A DNA stretch of 40,000 nt from Prorocentrum cordatum (Eukaryota; Sar; Dinophyceae; Prorocentrales; Prorocentraceae): assembly GCA_963575745.1 (NCBI GenBank), contig CAUYUJ010020549.1, positions 237,501-277,500 on the forward strand, read 5' to 3'. The notes beneath the pieces are model-generated. The model was not told where the DNA came from. It searched no databases and saw nothing but the letters and a program-made list of their open reading frames with translations. Below are positions 29,340 to 39,672 of the stretch, in pieces (within the stretch, counting starts at the first letter, position 1; each line of letters opens with the position of its first letter). The translations under genes were made by a program, and so were the position numbers.

Positions 29340-29700
29340 AGCGTCTCGCCTCAGACGTCATCACTGCCTGCGGATGCTCCTGAACCTTGGGGTGTCCAGG
29401 ACTCTCAGATGAAGGGCAGGTCGGCTTCAATCTCTGGCGCTGGTTGCAGCACACACTGTGGAAACCCAACGGGGATGGAGGGCGGGTCGTCTTCGAAACG
29501 CGGCTCTCTCGCCCTGACGCCGAGCACATCCGCCCCACAACGTCCGGAGCCCACATGCATGGGGATGCGACGTAATTTCGGGACGGAAGCTCTCGCTTCA
29601 GCGTCGCGCTCCCTGGTCATGCACGCTTCCATATGGCCGCAAGACTTGGGGGCGGCTCATTTACAAAATGAGGCTCTCGCTGGAGTCTTTGGCGGCGCGC
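29340..29700 (+). repeat. ~85-bp satellite, second locus
   Basis: GTCGTCTTCGAAACGCGGCT followed by CTCGCC, ATTTCGGGACGGAAGCTCTC and AATGAGGCTCTCGCTGGAGT recur near 29493, 29580 and 29665 at about 85-base spacing. The unit GGATGGAGGGCGGGTCGTCT matches the reverse complement of the 8210-8950 array. Confidence 0.65.
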
Positions 29701-29846
29701 ACAGGGGGGTGGAGGGAGGGGGGATGGCTTCTTAGAAAGAGGCTGCTCCTTAGAAGGCGCCGGCCTTACATCTATAGGTAAGGCCCGCGCCTTCTGAGAA
29801 GCAGGGGTGCTTCTAAGAGGCCCTCCGCCCTCCCCTCACCCCCCTC
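29696..29846. repeat. Large near-perfect palindrome
   Basis: The centre pairs CTTAGAAGGCGCCGGCCTTAC with GTAAGGCCCGCGCCTTCTGAG around the loop ATCTATAG. Pairing continues outwards through CTTCTTAGA/TCTAAGAGG and AGGGGGGTG.GAGGGA / TCCCCTCACCCCCC. The arms are at least 75 bases and may extend to about 29670 and 29870. Could be a fold-back element or the source of a long hairpin RNA. Confidence 0.8.
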
Positions 29847-29974
29847 TGCGCGTGGCTGAAGCCTGCCTCGAAATGTCCGCATGCGGGGGTGAGAAGGCGT
29901 GTGAGATGACTGGCTGTCCCGCTCCCCCTCTGCCCCTTCCCCAGGGCCCAACACCGACATCTCGTTTCAAGGTT

Positions 29975-30173
29975 GGAGGCCTGGAGATGGGCACCAACAC
30001 CAACAGAGGGGGCTGCCTCCACAGGGGGAAAACGATCCTGGATTTCGGTGTTGGTGGCAACATTTCGGCCACCTTGGAAGCCATACTATTGCCACCATCC
30101 CCGAGATCGGATCGTCTTCCCTCGGTGGAGGCACACCGCCGATCTTGGTGTTGGTGTCAACCTCTAGGCCTCC
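29975..30173. repeat. ~200-bp inverted repeat
   Basis: GGAGGCCTGGAGATGGGCAC and CAACACCAACAGAGG at the left pair with CTTGGTGTTGGTGTCAACCT and CTAGGCCTCC at the right. Inside, GTGTTGGTGGCAACA also pairs with TATTGCCACCATCC. The arms are about 95 bases with roughly 75% pairing by eye. Adjacent to the palindrome at 29696-29846. Confidence 0.7.
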
Positions 30174-30289
30174 GAAAAGGGATGGGAAGGGGTAGGGCTA
30201 TCGATCGGACTCGCCGGCGCACCCCCAGAGACTCCAGAGCCTCTAAATCTGCATTCCGTGGGGGGTTCCAGGACGGTGCCGGATCGCGG

Positions 30290-30766
30290 AACGATTGGCC
30301 CAAGACGCTCACGATGGCTCCAAGATGCCCCAAGAAACCTTCGAGACGCCCCAAGAGCCTTCCCAAGAGGGCCCCGAGGCAACAATCAATGGCTTTCCTT
30401 CGGTTCTTCATTCTTTCTGGCGTCATCGTCTTCTCGAGCTTCCGACGCTCCCAGACGGTCTAAGAGGCCCAGTAGACCGTTCCAAAACTGCCCAAGAGGT
30501 CCCTGCGAGGGCCCAACCACGGCCCAAGAGGGTTCTCAGACGGCCCAAAGAGGGGTCCAAGACGGCCAAAGATCGCCCCAAGAGGGCCCCAAGAGACGCA
30601 AAGAGGGAGAACTCGAACCGAACATCCTGGTCCCCCCCAAAGATCCCAAGAACCCTCCCCAAGCGGACCAAAAGAGGCCTCCAATAAGCCTCAAGAGGCC
30701 CCCAAGAGGCCCAAAAGAGGCTGCAAAACGGGCCCCAGGACGCTTCACACCTACCTCCAACGTGTT
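30290..30766. repeat. CCAAGACGGCC / CCAAGAGGCCC short-repeat array
   Basis: Degenerate 11- to 15-base units GGCCCAAGAGG, CCCCAAGAGGCCC and GACGGCCCAAGA. These encode Pro/Lys/Arg-rich frames forward and Leu/Gly/Trp-rich frames in reverse, all by virtue of the repeat. Confidence 0.85.
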
Positions 30767-31851
30767 GAATCCACGTCCGGAGGTGACGTGCTGAGCGGCA
30801 GCGTTTTCTGCGGAGGCGACGATGTAACGTGTCCAATGTATCCAATGATTGCAGAATTGCCACATATTGTGTTGTGTTACATTATTATGTCTCCCCCTTA
30901 ACCCCCCCTGGGAGCTGCGCCACAGGAACGGACCAAAGTGTCCCCCCCCCCCCTCCCGGGGCTCAAAAACTTACCAACACCTATAGAACGTCTATGATTT
31001 CGACCTCCTGGGCCTGTTGGGGGGCCAAGAGGGCGCCAAGACGGCTCAAGATGGGCTCTGTGCGGGCCAAGACGGCCCCGAGACGGTCCAAGATGGCCCC
31101 AAGAGGGCCCAAAAAGTCCCAATGACGGCCCATGAGGGCCCCAAGAGCGCCCACAACTGCGCCTCCAGAGGCCGAAATCATTGATTTCCCTATGGTTTGG
31201 TAATCCTTTAGCGTTCTCGCCTTGGCGGCCCAAGCAGCTTCCTAAATCGCTCCAGAACAACCCAAGAAACCCACAAGAGGGCCCCAATACGGCCGAACAG
31301 AACCCCAAGACGGCCCAAATAGGCCCCCAAGACGGTCCAAGAGTCCCCTATGACGGAACAAGAGGACCCCAAGACGGCCCCAAGGCGGCGGCCCCCAAGA
31401 CGGCCTCCGAAAAGGCGAAACGGCGCAAAAGCGCCCCAATACGGCCAAAGACGCCCCCAAGAGGCCCCAAGAGGCCCCCAAGAGGCCCCCAAGGGGCCCC
31501 AAAAAAGCCGCCAAGAGGCTTCCAAGATGTCTTCAAGAAGCCTCCCAAAGGCTCCGAAGAAGCCCCCCAAAGGCCACACAGCGACTGGAGTGCAATGCCA
31601 TTTTTCCAAGCCTGGGCGAGTGTAACTGCGGCGCAGCGCCAGCCAGGTGGAAGTTGGTCGCAGCGGCGCCCATGATTAGAGCCGGCGCTGGAAGGAAATA
31701 TGGGGAGGGAGTATGAAAAGGAGGGAGGGGGTAGAGACCCCAAAGAAGTCCCCAAGAGGCCCAAGGAAGCTCCCAGGAGGCCTCCAGGAGGTCCCCAAGA
31801 GGCGACGACGTGACTGTACGTGCTCCGGACGTGCACCCCGCGAAGCGAGAG
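30767..31851 (+). repeat. ~1.08-kb tandem duplication, unit 1
   Basis: Starts GAATCCACGTCCGGAGGTGA, followed by CGTGCTGAGC, GTATCCAATG, TGCAGAATTGCCACA, TGTTGCAT-like and GTCTCCC blocks. It then has CCAAGA-type short repeats, GAAATCATTGATTTCCCTA and GCGTTCTCGCC, more short repeats, and ends CCCCGCGAAGCGAGAGG. The next unit begins at once. Offset between units is about 1085 at the start and about 1075 at the end. Confidence 0.85.
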
Positions 31852-32928
31852 GAATCCACGTCCGGAGGTGACGTGCTGAGCTTCAGCGTTTTTCGGCGAA
31901 CGCCTTGATATGCAACGTATCCCATGTATCCCATGCTTGCAGAATTCCTACAGATTGCACTGTGTTGCATTATTCTGTCTCCCTTCCTAACCTCCCCTTG
32001 GGGTCGCGCCATTCCGCCGGACCAAGATGACGCCGCCCTTCTCGGGCTCTCAGAACCTGTCAAAAACCATCGGGAATCAACGATTTGGGCCTCTTGGGCT
32101 TGTCGGAAGCTCAAGAAGGCTGCAAAATTGCCCAAGATGGCCTCGGGGCCGGCCAAGACAGCCCGAACACGGCGCAAGATGGTCCATCTAGGGCTCGTGA
32201 GGCCCTCGAGACGGCCCAAGAGGGCCCCAAGAGCACCCACAACAGCGCCTCCAGAAACCGAACTCATTGATTTTCCGTTGGTGTTCGATGCCTGCAACGT
32301 TCTCGCCCTGCTCGACTCTCAGAGGCCCATGGCGGTCCAAGCAGCCTCCGAAATTGCCCCCAGACGGCCCAAGAAGCCCAGAAGAGGACCGAAAGACGCC
32401 CAAAGAGGCCCCCAAGACAGTCCCAGAGGCCCCCAAGACGGCCCAAGAGGACCCCAAGATCGCCCCAAGGCGGCCCCGAGAGGCCCCCAAGACAGCCTCC
32501 GAAGGGGCCGAACGGCGCAAGAGCGTCCCAAGACGGCGCAAGAGGCGCCCAAGACGCCTCAAGAGGCCCCCAAGAGGCCCCCAAGAGGCCCCCAAGAAGC
32601 CTCAAAGAGGCCCCAAGAACCATCCAAGACGGTTCAACACACTTCCAAGAGACCTCCAGGAATTCCGCAGAGGCACCCGAGGGAGCCTCCAACAGGCCCC
32701 AAAGAAGCCCCCAGGAATTCCCAAGAGTGGCTCCAGAGGTCTCCAAAGAACTGGACTGGACATCCTCCGAGCAACTCACAGAGGCCCTCCAGAGGCCCTA
32801 ATGGCATTGGCAGCGCCCCAGTTCGGGCATGACGACACGGCAGACCGGCGTGACAGACGTGCAGGGGAAACCACCAGACGCCCAGTCTTTACGTGCTCTG
32901 GGCGTGGACCCCGCGAAGCGAGAGGAAT
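31852..32928 (+). repeat. ~1.08-kb tandem duplication, unit 2
   Basis: Same block order as unit 1: GAATCCACGTCCGGAGGTGA, GTATCCCATG, TGCAGAATTCCTACA, GTGTTGCATTATTCTGTCTC, short repeats, CTCATTGATTTTCCGTTGG, CGTTCTCGCC, short repeats, and CCCCGCGAAGCGAGAGGAAT at the end. The single-copy-like landmarks are 75-90% alike by eye; the short-repeat parts vary in phase. Confidence 0.85.
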
Positions 32929-33245
32929 CAAGTCTTGCAGCAATCAAGCGAATTGAGGGCGGCTTCTTTTCAAATCGGGGTTCTCGCTTGATTCTTCCTA
33001 GTGAATGACGGCGAGAAATGAAAGAGTGTGCCACAGTTGCACGGATGGAGGTCGGCTTCGTTTGAAAGCGGTGCGCCCGCTGGACTCCTCCTTCTTCAAC
33101 TACACATGATTCGACCCCTTCGCATCTCTTATTTTCCAGAAGGGTGCAGGGCAATTCCTTGTCAAAAACTGGGGCTCCGCCTGAACGAGAGAACTGCCCA
33201 TGGGACGACCGTCTTTCAGGGGGTGCGTCCTGCAGTGAAGAGGAA
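32929..33245 (+). repeat. ~85- to 95-bp satellite, third locus
   Basis: CGGCTTCTTTTCAAATCGGG followed by GTTCTCGCTTGATTC, then GGATGGAGGTCGGCTTCGTT and TGAAAGCGGTGCGCCCGCTGG, then CCTTGTCAAAAACTGGGGCT with CCGCCTGAAC. Same family as 8210-8950 (inverted) and 29340-29700. Confidence 0.6.
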
Positions 33246-33560
33246 TGGTCGCAGGGACTTGGGAGGGTACCAGGAACGAGGTAATGTATTGAAATATGGA
33301 TGGTCCTGAACTTCCTCTGGTCCTCCTCCTCCTCCTCCTCCTCCGCCTCCTCCCCTCCTCCTCCCTCCTTCTTCGCACGTCGCGCCGTAGGTTGTCTGTT
33401 GAGGGCGTATTAGGGGCTCCCGCAAGCGGGGGAAAGGAAATGAAGGAGGGGAGGAAGAGGAGGGGAGGAAGAGGACGGGAGGACGAGGAGGGGAGGAAGA
33501 GGAGGGATGGAGGGGAATGAAAAAGAGAAGGAGGAATAGGAGACTTTAGCCTGCTCAACG
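33246..33560. repeat. CCT and GGAAGAGG tracts
   Basis: A short CCT run (about 33318-33370) and a GAGGGGAGGAAGAGG array (about 33435-33510), inversely oriented around a non-repetitive centre. Confidence 0.85.
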
Positions 33561-34379
33561 GAACCTCTGAAACGGCACACGGCGTACACAAGCACTGTTG
33601 TGTACACAGGCATGGAGGTGCACAGACGCCGTGCGGTGCACACGTGTACGCAGACATTCAACACACAGGGGAGGAACTGCACAGCGGGTCAAACAAACAA
33701 TAAATGATCACGCATACCTTTCATGTTGAACTTGATACGTTCGCCCACCCCGCAGTTTCCCAGATTTGGGCCCCGTCGGGAAACTCGAGGTGCACACGCG
33801 ACGATCACGACGATGACGACGATAACCTGCTTGCGAGCACCACAGTGCGCCTGCGAACACGAACAGCAACGCACGAAGGCACAACAGTGTCTCGGACACT
33901 GACAGTTCTCAAGTTTATGAGAGATCAGCGCCGTGCCTGCGGGCACCACGATAAAACCTGTGAGCACCACAACGTGCCTACGAAGACCACAGTGCGCGAG
34001 CAGCAACAACAACAACAACAATTACTAGCACGTGGGGACACTCCGTTCTCACCAGTGCCAGGGTTTTCATAGGAGGCGGGCAATACCCCCACTTTGTGGG
34101 GGGGGCCGGTTCAAGCTCTACCAAATTTCCAAACGACTCTTCGCCACCACCCACACCCAGCTTCCCGCCCTATGACGTTCGGACACTTCACTTCGTGGCA
34201 TGCGGACGACCGTGGCTACTATTCAGGGCCCCGCGGCCGACGACGACGGCGTGCGCGCGCGAAGAAAAAACGAATGTGTCCCGCATGGTATTATTTGACA
34301 GGGATGATGGCCCTGGCAGGTGCGCAACCGTTGTTGCAGAAGTTCGAAAAAGTTGCTAGCAAAAGCCCGTTTGACAGAA

Positions 34380-34630
34380 ATGTTTAAAAAGTGTTGGGTT
34401 TCCTACGAATCCGCAAGAGCGCGCGGGATGAATTTTGACATTGTTTTTGAAAAACCATTGGTTTTTTGATGTTTTTATGTTAAAATCGCTACGAAAACTA
34501 AGGTTTTGGAAGGATTTCGTCTTGCGCGCGCGAATGTCCACTTTACCTTATTTTTTGCAAGGGATTCTTGAAGTTTGGTTATGTTAGAACAAGAAATGTC
34601 CACTTTAGCTTATTTTTTGCAAGGGAAAGC
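34380..34630. repeat. AT-rich island with a 62-bp direct repeat
   Basis: AATGTCCACTTTACCTTATT and TTTTGCAAGGG (from 34533) recurs 62 bases later with one change. Upstream is a small palindrome AAAAACCATTGGTTTTT (about 34449). The low GC stands out from both flanks. No gene seen. Confidence 0.75.
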
Positions 34631-34779
34631 GGGCGTCAACAAAACAACGGATCTGGTACACATCGTTTTGCCTGAGGCTTCCTCACGAAAATGATGAAAA
34701 CATGGCTGCGGCCTAGGCGCGGCGAGGGGGGCGTGCACCAGGGGGCCCAACAATAATTATTCTTTAGAAGTAATAATAT

Positions 34780-34935
34780 TCAACAACAACACCAGCACCA
34801 ACAACAACAACAAGAGCAACAAGAGCAACAACAGCAACAACAGCAAAAACAGCAACAACAGCAACAACAGCAACAGCAACAGCAACAGCAACAACAACAA
34901 CAACAACAACAACAGCAACAACAACAACCAACACA
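34780..34935. repeat. CAA/CAG trinucleotide tract
   Basis: CAACAACAGCAACAACAGCA-type repeats with GAG variants; potential Gln/Asn/Thr or Val/Leu/Cys runs depending on frame. Confidence 0.95.
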
Positions 34936-35082
34936 CGAATGCACAAACGTGCCGGACAATGCCAGCAGCGCACTATTGCCCGCGAGCACCACGATATGCA
35001 TGTGAACACCACGGGACCCTGCGAACATCGCGACGTGCCTGTGAGCGCCGCATTAGAAGAAGAAAAAACGCCATGTAACACA

Positions 35083-35228
35083 AACTTCTGGCGCTCCGCG
35101 CGGATTTCTTGGATCTGCGCTGGACCCCCTTCCATTGGGCGCGGAGCGCTCCAGGGGCGGCGCCGGAGGCGCCGCCGGGGGGGCCCCAGCGCAGATCCAA
35201 GAAATCAGTGCGGAGCGCCAAAAGTTTA
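35083..35228 (+). mobile_element. Fold-back element family C, copy 2 (146 bp)
   Basis: AAACTTCTGGCGCTCCGCGC and GATTTCTTGGATCTGCGCTGG at the left; CCAGCGCAGATCCAAGAAATC and GTGCGGAGCGCCAAAAGTTT at the right. This gives about 41-bp inverted repeats with few mismatches. The centre has the stem GGCGGCGCC-GGA-GGCGCCGCC. It lies within the ~24-bp repeat field. Copy 1 is at 11313-11437. Confidence 0.85.
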
Positions 35229-35879
35229 TGCTTACGACGCTTTCTCATCTTCGACGCATGCCTGTGTACACCACGTACCACCTGGCTGTCCACACCACCC
35301 TGTGATGACCTCTCTGTTCCCTTCTTCCTCTCTGCTCCTCATCGTCCTCTCTGTCCTTCCTCCTGAGCACGAAACGGGCCTGAGAGTACCGCGGCGCGCC
35401 TGTGAGCAACTATGCCTGCGACCACCAGCCGGTGAGGGCACGCGGACCATGCCAATGCCACGCCTGCCTGCGACCGCCACATCTAAGAGCACCAACACTG
35501 AAATTATGCTGGGCCCTACCAGTGTCACGATACCCCACAACCGCCGTGATGTTCGTGAGCGGAGGCGCTGATCCTGCGAGCACCGCATTCTGCCTGCGAG
35601 CACCGCGGTGTGCCTGCAAGCGCAGCACTACCGCGCAAGCGCCACAGCATGCAAGGTGCGCGTGGCCTGCGAACGCTACCACGTGCTTGTGAGCGTGCGG
35701 GTGGAGGGGAGGTAGCGTGATGAGTGGGGGGTGAGGGCGGGGCGAAACCTCCTCAGGCCTGCAGCATGCAGGCTGCAGCCCCTGACCCAGACCGGAGGGA
35801 GAACTGGACCTCTGCTGGTCGCTCCTGGCCACCTCCGCGCTGCCCGGGCGGCGGGCGCGGGCAGGGCCACAACGCACAT

Positions 35880-35972
35880 CAGAGGAGGAGGAGGAGGAGG
35901 AGGAGGAGGAGGAGGAGGAGGAAGGAAAGAAGGAAGAGGAGGAGGAGGAGGAGGAGGAGGAGGAGGAGGAAG
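35880..35972. repeat. (GGA)n tract
   Basis: Two GGA runs separated by AAGGAAAGAAGGAA. Confidence 0.97.
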
Positions 35973-36224
35973 GCATTGTGCCACCCCCTGAAACAAAAAA
36001 AAAAAAAACTACCGTCGGCGTCGTCGGCGTCGGCGGTCCGCCGACGGCGCTCCAGCGCGCCCCCCCGCAGCCCGCTGACGGCAGCCCGCCCACGAAGAGC
36101 TTCTCGGCTCCCGCCGCACCGCCTGCCGGCGCGTTGGGGTGTGGGCACGTCTGCCTGCCTTTCGAAGAGAGGGCGGAGGGGAGGAGGGGGGGAGGAGGAG
36201 AAGGAGGACGAGGAGGGCGACTGA

Positions 36225-36565
36225 GGATGATTGGTGATGATGTGGACGTGGAGGAAGAGGAGGGCGCGGATGATAATAATACTGATGATGGTAACAGAAA
36301 CAGTAAAATTATTCATGACGAAGACGATGATGATGATGATGATGAGGATGAAGATGAGGACGACGACGAGGAACAGGATAATGCTGATGCTGATGCTGAT
36401 GCTGATGCTAATGATACTGATACTGATGATGATGTGGATGAGGACTATGATTATGATGCTGATGCTGCTGATGATGAATACAATGAAGATGATGAGGATG
36501 ATGCTGATGATGATGTTGATGATGCTGATGATGATGGTGTGCTTCATGACATTGATGATGAGATA
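36225..36565. repeat. (GAT)n-rich tract
   Basis: GATGATGATG with GCT, GAG and AAT variants. The plus strand can be read as a run of Asp/Glu/Ala and the minus strand as Ile/Ser/His; I do not regard either as a gene. Confidence 0.9.
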
Positions 36566-36839
36566 TCGCAGATCCAGCTTCAGAAATGGGGCACACGGTA
36601 ACGCGGACTAGGAATCCATGGGTCTGGCGCGTGGGCGCCACATCCACGGCTCCAGGGACGCAAGCCCCAGCACACGGCGCCAATGCCGCCTGGTTTGGCG
36701 ACGGGGCGCGCCGATGTGGCATGGAAGCGCGACCCGTCGCTAATGCGCGCGCCTTGATCCGTGCTTGCGCTTCCTCCAAGACAGCCATTCGTGATTTGCG
36801 CCCTATTCTCAGATCAGAACTCTCGGCGACTCCGAAAGA

Positions 36840-37205
<366 letters not shown>

Positions 37206-37239
37206 TAGTAGTAGCGTGGTTTGCAAAGGGTGTGCTTTG

Positions 37240-37560
37240 CAACCCGCGCCCTGGGAGGCGGGTGATGACCTCGACAAGCTTCTCCGACGCGCCCGGAGGA
37301 GGCCTGGCGAGGGCAACGATGCGCCCCCCTCGCCATCGCTCGGACGTCCATTCCGTGTTTTTTTTTTCCGGTTTCGTGCGGGGCTTTCTCGCCAAATGAT
37401 CAAGGATGCTCCTCGATGGTCCTCGCCGAAGGAAAAATGCACACGTCCGAGCGATGCCGAGACCCTGGAAGGCGGGTGATGACCTCGACAGGTTCCTCCG
37501 CCGCGCCCGGAGGAGGCCTGACGAGGGCAACGATGCGCCCCCCCCCCCCCCCCCCCAGCC
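37240..37560 (+). repeat. 214-bp direct duplication carrying element F
   Basis: GGCGGGTGATGACCTCGACA and CGCGCCCGGAGGAGGCCTG, GAGGGCAACGATGCGCCCCC occur at about 37257 and again at about 37471. Element F copy 2 lies between. The second unit ends in a C run of about 20. Confidence 0.85.
37333..37457 (+). mobile_element. Fold-back element family F, copy 2
   Basis: CCATCGCTCGGACGTCCATT at the left, CACGTCCGAGCGATGCC at the right, with the same interior as the copy at 16225-16350 (CGCCAAATGATCAAGGATGC, TCCTCGATGGTCCTCGCCGA). It has a run of nine T. Confidence 0.85.
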
Positions 37561-37576
37561 CCAACGTCGGCTACAC

Positions 37577-37798
37577 GCAAGAGTGACCCTTGGCAAGAGT
37601 AACCTTTGGTGCGCGACTTCTCGCCATCGCTCGGACGTCCATTCCATGTGTTTTTCGGTTTCGTGCGTGGCTTTTTTCGCCAAATGATAAAGGATGGTCC
37701 TCGATGGTTCTCGCCGAGGAAAAAACGCACACGTCCGAGCGATGCCAAGCAAGAGTGACCCTTGGCAAGAGTGATCCTTGGTGCGCGACTTGCGGGGG
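37577..37798 (+). repeat. Paired 'AAGAGTGACCCTTGGC' repeats flanking element F copy 3
   Basis: GCAAGAGTGACCCTTGGCAAG, then TTGGTGCGCGACTT, occurs at 37577 and 37748, on either side of element F copy 3. Each is itself a doubled 16- to 18-base unit. Confidence 0.8.
37624..37746 (+). mobile_element. Fold-back element family F, copy 3
   Basis: CCATCGCTCGGACGTCCATT to CACACGTCCGAGCGATGCC, interior as in copies 1 and 2 with small changes (AAATGATAAAGGATGG). Three copies with identical ends fix the element length at 123-126 bp. Confidence 0.85.
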
Positions 37799-38099
37799 CC
37801 GCGGGGAGGCCGAACCCCGAGCACGCAAGACGCCGTCGTCGCATCGCGTTCAGTCTTCTGGGGACGCCCGCACCAAGAGTCGGTCACTCCGGCGAAAGGT
37901 CACTCTTGCGAGTAGCCGACCCCGGCCCCAGCGACGCAGATCGCAAGCCACACCCTGACGCAACCACACCTTTTGAAGACGCCGAACCTCGGCGGACCCA
38001 CCGGGGGGGCACCCCGTCCGCTGGGGGCACAGGGACACGACTCTGGCTGCCGCTCGCCCGCCTGCACGAGTCAGGAAACCGCGCGGGCGTGGGAGGCAA

Positions 38100-38325
38100 G
38101 GAGAAGGGCGGAGGGGGAAGGAGGAGGAGAAGAAGGAGGAGAAGGAGGAGAAGGAGGAGGAGGGAGGAGGAGGGAGGAGGAGAAGGAGGCGGAGGAGGAA
38201 GGGGAGGAGGAGGGGGAGGAGGAGAAGAGCGGAGGAGGAGGAGGAGGAGGAGGAGGCGGAGGAGGAGGCGGAGGAGGAGGAGGAGGAGGAGGGCGGAGGA
38301 GGAGGAGGAGGAGGAGGAGGGGGAG
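38100..38325. repeat. (GGA)n tract with GAA and GCG variants
   Basis: More than 200 bases of near-pure purine on the plus strand. It keeps a 370-codon forward frame open (37762-38874) that I do not accept as a gene. Confidence 0.97.
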
Positions 38326-39248
38326 AGAAGGGATCGGAGAGTGCCAGGGATCGTCGGACCGCGCAGGAGGCAGGAGGGCGGACGTTCGAAGGGCGAGGGA
38401 CGGACGCTGAAGGCGGCAGGGGCAGGGCCCGATCAAAACAGCGTCTTCCATGCTCGTTTTGCCTACGCTTTCCCTCGCTCTGTCTTCGTCCGGCCTGTGC
38501 TGCAAAGCGAGATCAAAGCGAAAACGGCCCGCGAGAGCGTCAAAACGCCGTGGACCTCGAGCCCTGTGCGAAAGTCTCCAGTAATCCATGGGTCTCCAAA
38601 ATTTCCAAGGAGGTCACCAAAAGTCTCCGGCTCCGGGCCTCCGGAGGCTGTTAGAGGCCTCGTGACCGGCAGCTCCTGGAGCCCCCCTACCCCCCCCAAG
38701 AAGAACATAAAAAGCGCAAGCCCTGAACCGTCCACGCATCCTCCAGGAAGTGGATGGGCGCGATGGTCGGGGGAGGGCCAGTTGAGACAACTGGCGGCCC
38801 TCTTGCATGGCCCGACTCTGTTCCGAACCGGCCCCAAGACACCTCCTGAGGTCCATCCAAACCCGTTTTTCTGAGCGGATCTGGTCGTCGCGACGACGAG
38901 ACTCCAGGACGCTCAAGGAAGAAGGAAAACGCTAGAGAAGGCCACCGTTGTCTCGACTGGCCCTCGTCCGCCTGCTTTCGGGCAATGGCTCGGGCCCCAG
39001 GTGGCCGATCGGAACGATGCTGACATCCTCGGAGCGCCCGTGATGAGGCGTTCGCAGCTCGTAGGAGCCATCCCCGGCCTCGGAAGCATCAGAACACAAA
39101 CGAAACGCTCCCGAAGACCTCCCCACAATAAGCCACACGAGTTCCGATCAAAAGTCCCGAATTATTCCGAAACATTTCAGCCTCGCCCGAAAACCTTCCC
39201 ACCGTAATCATCATAGCGACAAGCCCCCTGGCCTCCTTCGAACTTTGG
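38326..39248. other. No supported gene
   Basis: The plus-strand frame after the GGA tract (to 38874) has ordinary composition, with segments such as FPRSVFVRPVLQSEIKAKTA, but no domain or start of its own. No RNA gene or repeat recognised. Confidence 0.3.
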
Positions 39249-39672
39249 ACGCCCAGAATGGGCAGGGAAAACAAGAGTACGCTGCCCAACAACAAATGCT
39301 GTCCAACACCGACAGCGGTAGCCCTTGGACAAGCGCCTTTCTGGCTCAAACGAACAACGTCTGCGGCGACGCCGACAACGCGTGCTATACTGGACAAAAA
39401 CTGTTGTCGGTCTTCGCACACAGTTCTTCTGTGAAGACCCATTTCGATCGCACGGAGCAATGGAGAAGGAAAGCGATGGAGCATGGACATGGAGGCAAGG
39501 CAGGGAGGAAAGAGGGAAGGAGAGGGGGGAGAGAGGTGAGCGGGAAGCAGGGACAAGGAGGGATGAGAGGAAGGAGTGGCAGGCAAGAGAGGAAGGAAAG
39601 GGATGGATCGAACGAAAGAGAAGAACTGCTGTCAACAATCTTCGAGCCCATTCTTTCCGTGAGTACTGTCGG
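39249..39672 (+). mobile_element. Fold-back element family E, copy 2 (enlarged)
   Basis: The left arm has GACGCCCAGAATGGGCAGGG and CCCAACAACAAATGCTGTCC. The right arm has AAGAACTGCTGTCAACAATC and GCCCATTCTTTCCGTGAGTA, inverse to the left. The interior shares CGACAGCGG and CTGGCTC-AA-G-ACA with copy 1. It is about 220 bases longer than copy 1, the excess including a GGAAGG-type purine run at about 39485-39600. Confidence 0.6.

Larger units (their letters stand above)
33561..35700. repeat. Degenerate ~24-bp repeats around GCCTGCGAGCACCAC
   Basis: Variants of GTGCCTGCGAGCACCACG appear in clusters (33780-34010, 34935-35060, 35385-35480, 35560-35700). For example, CCTGCGAGCACCGCATTCTG is followed by CCTGCGAGCACCGCGGTGTG and CCTGCAAGCGCAGCAC, a period near 24. 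The field is interrupted by other elements: an AT-rich island, a CAA/CAG tract and fold-back element C. No coding gene recognised. Confidence 0.65.

Noticed and set aside
36225-36565. Acidic Asp/Glu-rich protein
   Set aside because: Pure product of the GAT tract; both strands are equally open and there is no non-repetitive domain.
37762-38874. 370-codon plus-strand frame
   Set aside because: Held open by the GGA tract; starts inside repeats that flank fold-back element F and has no recognisable domain.
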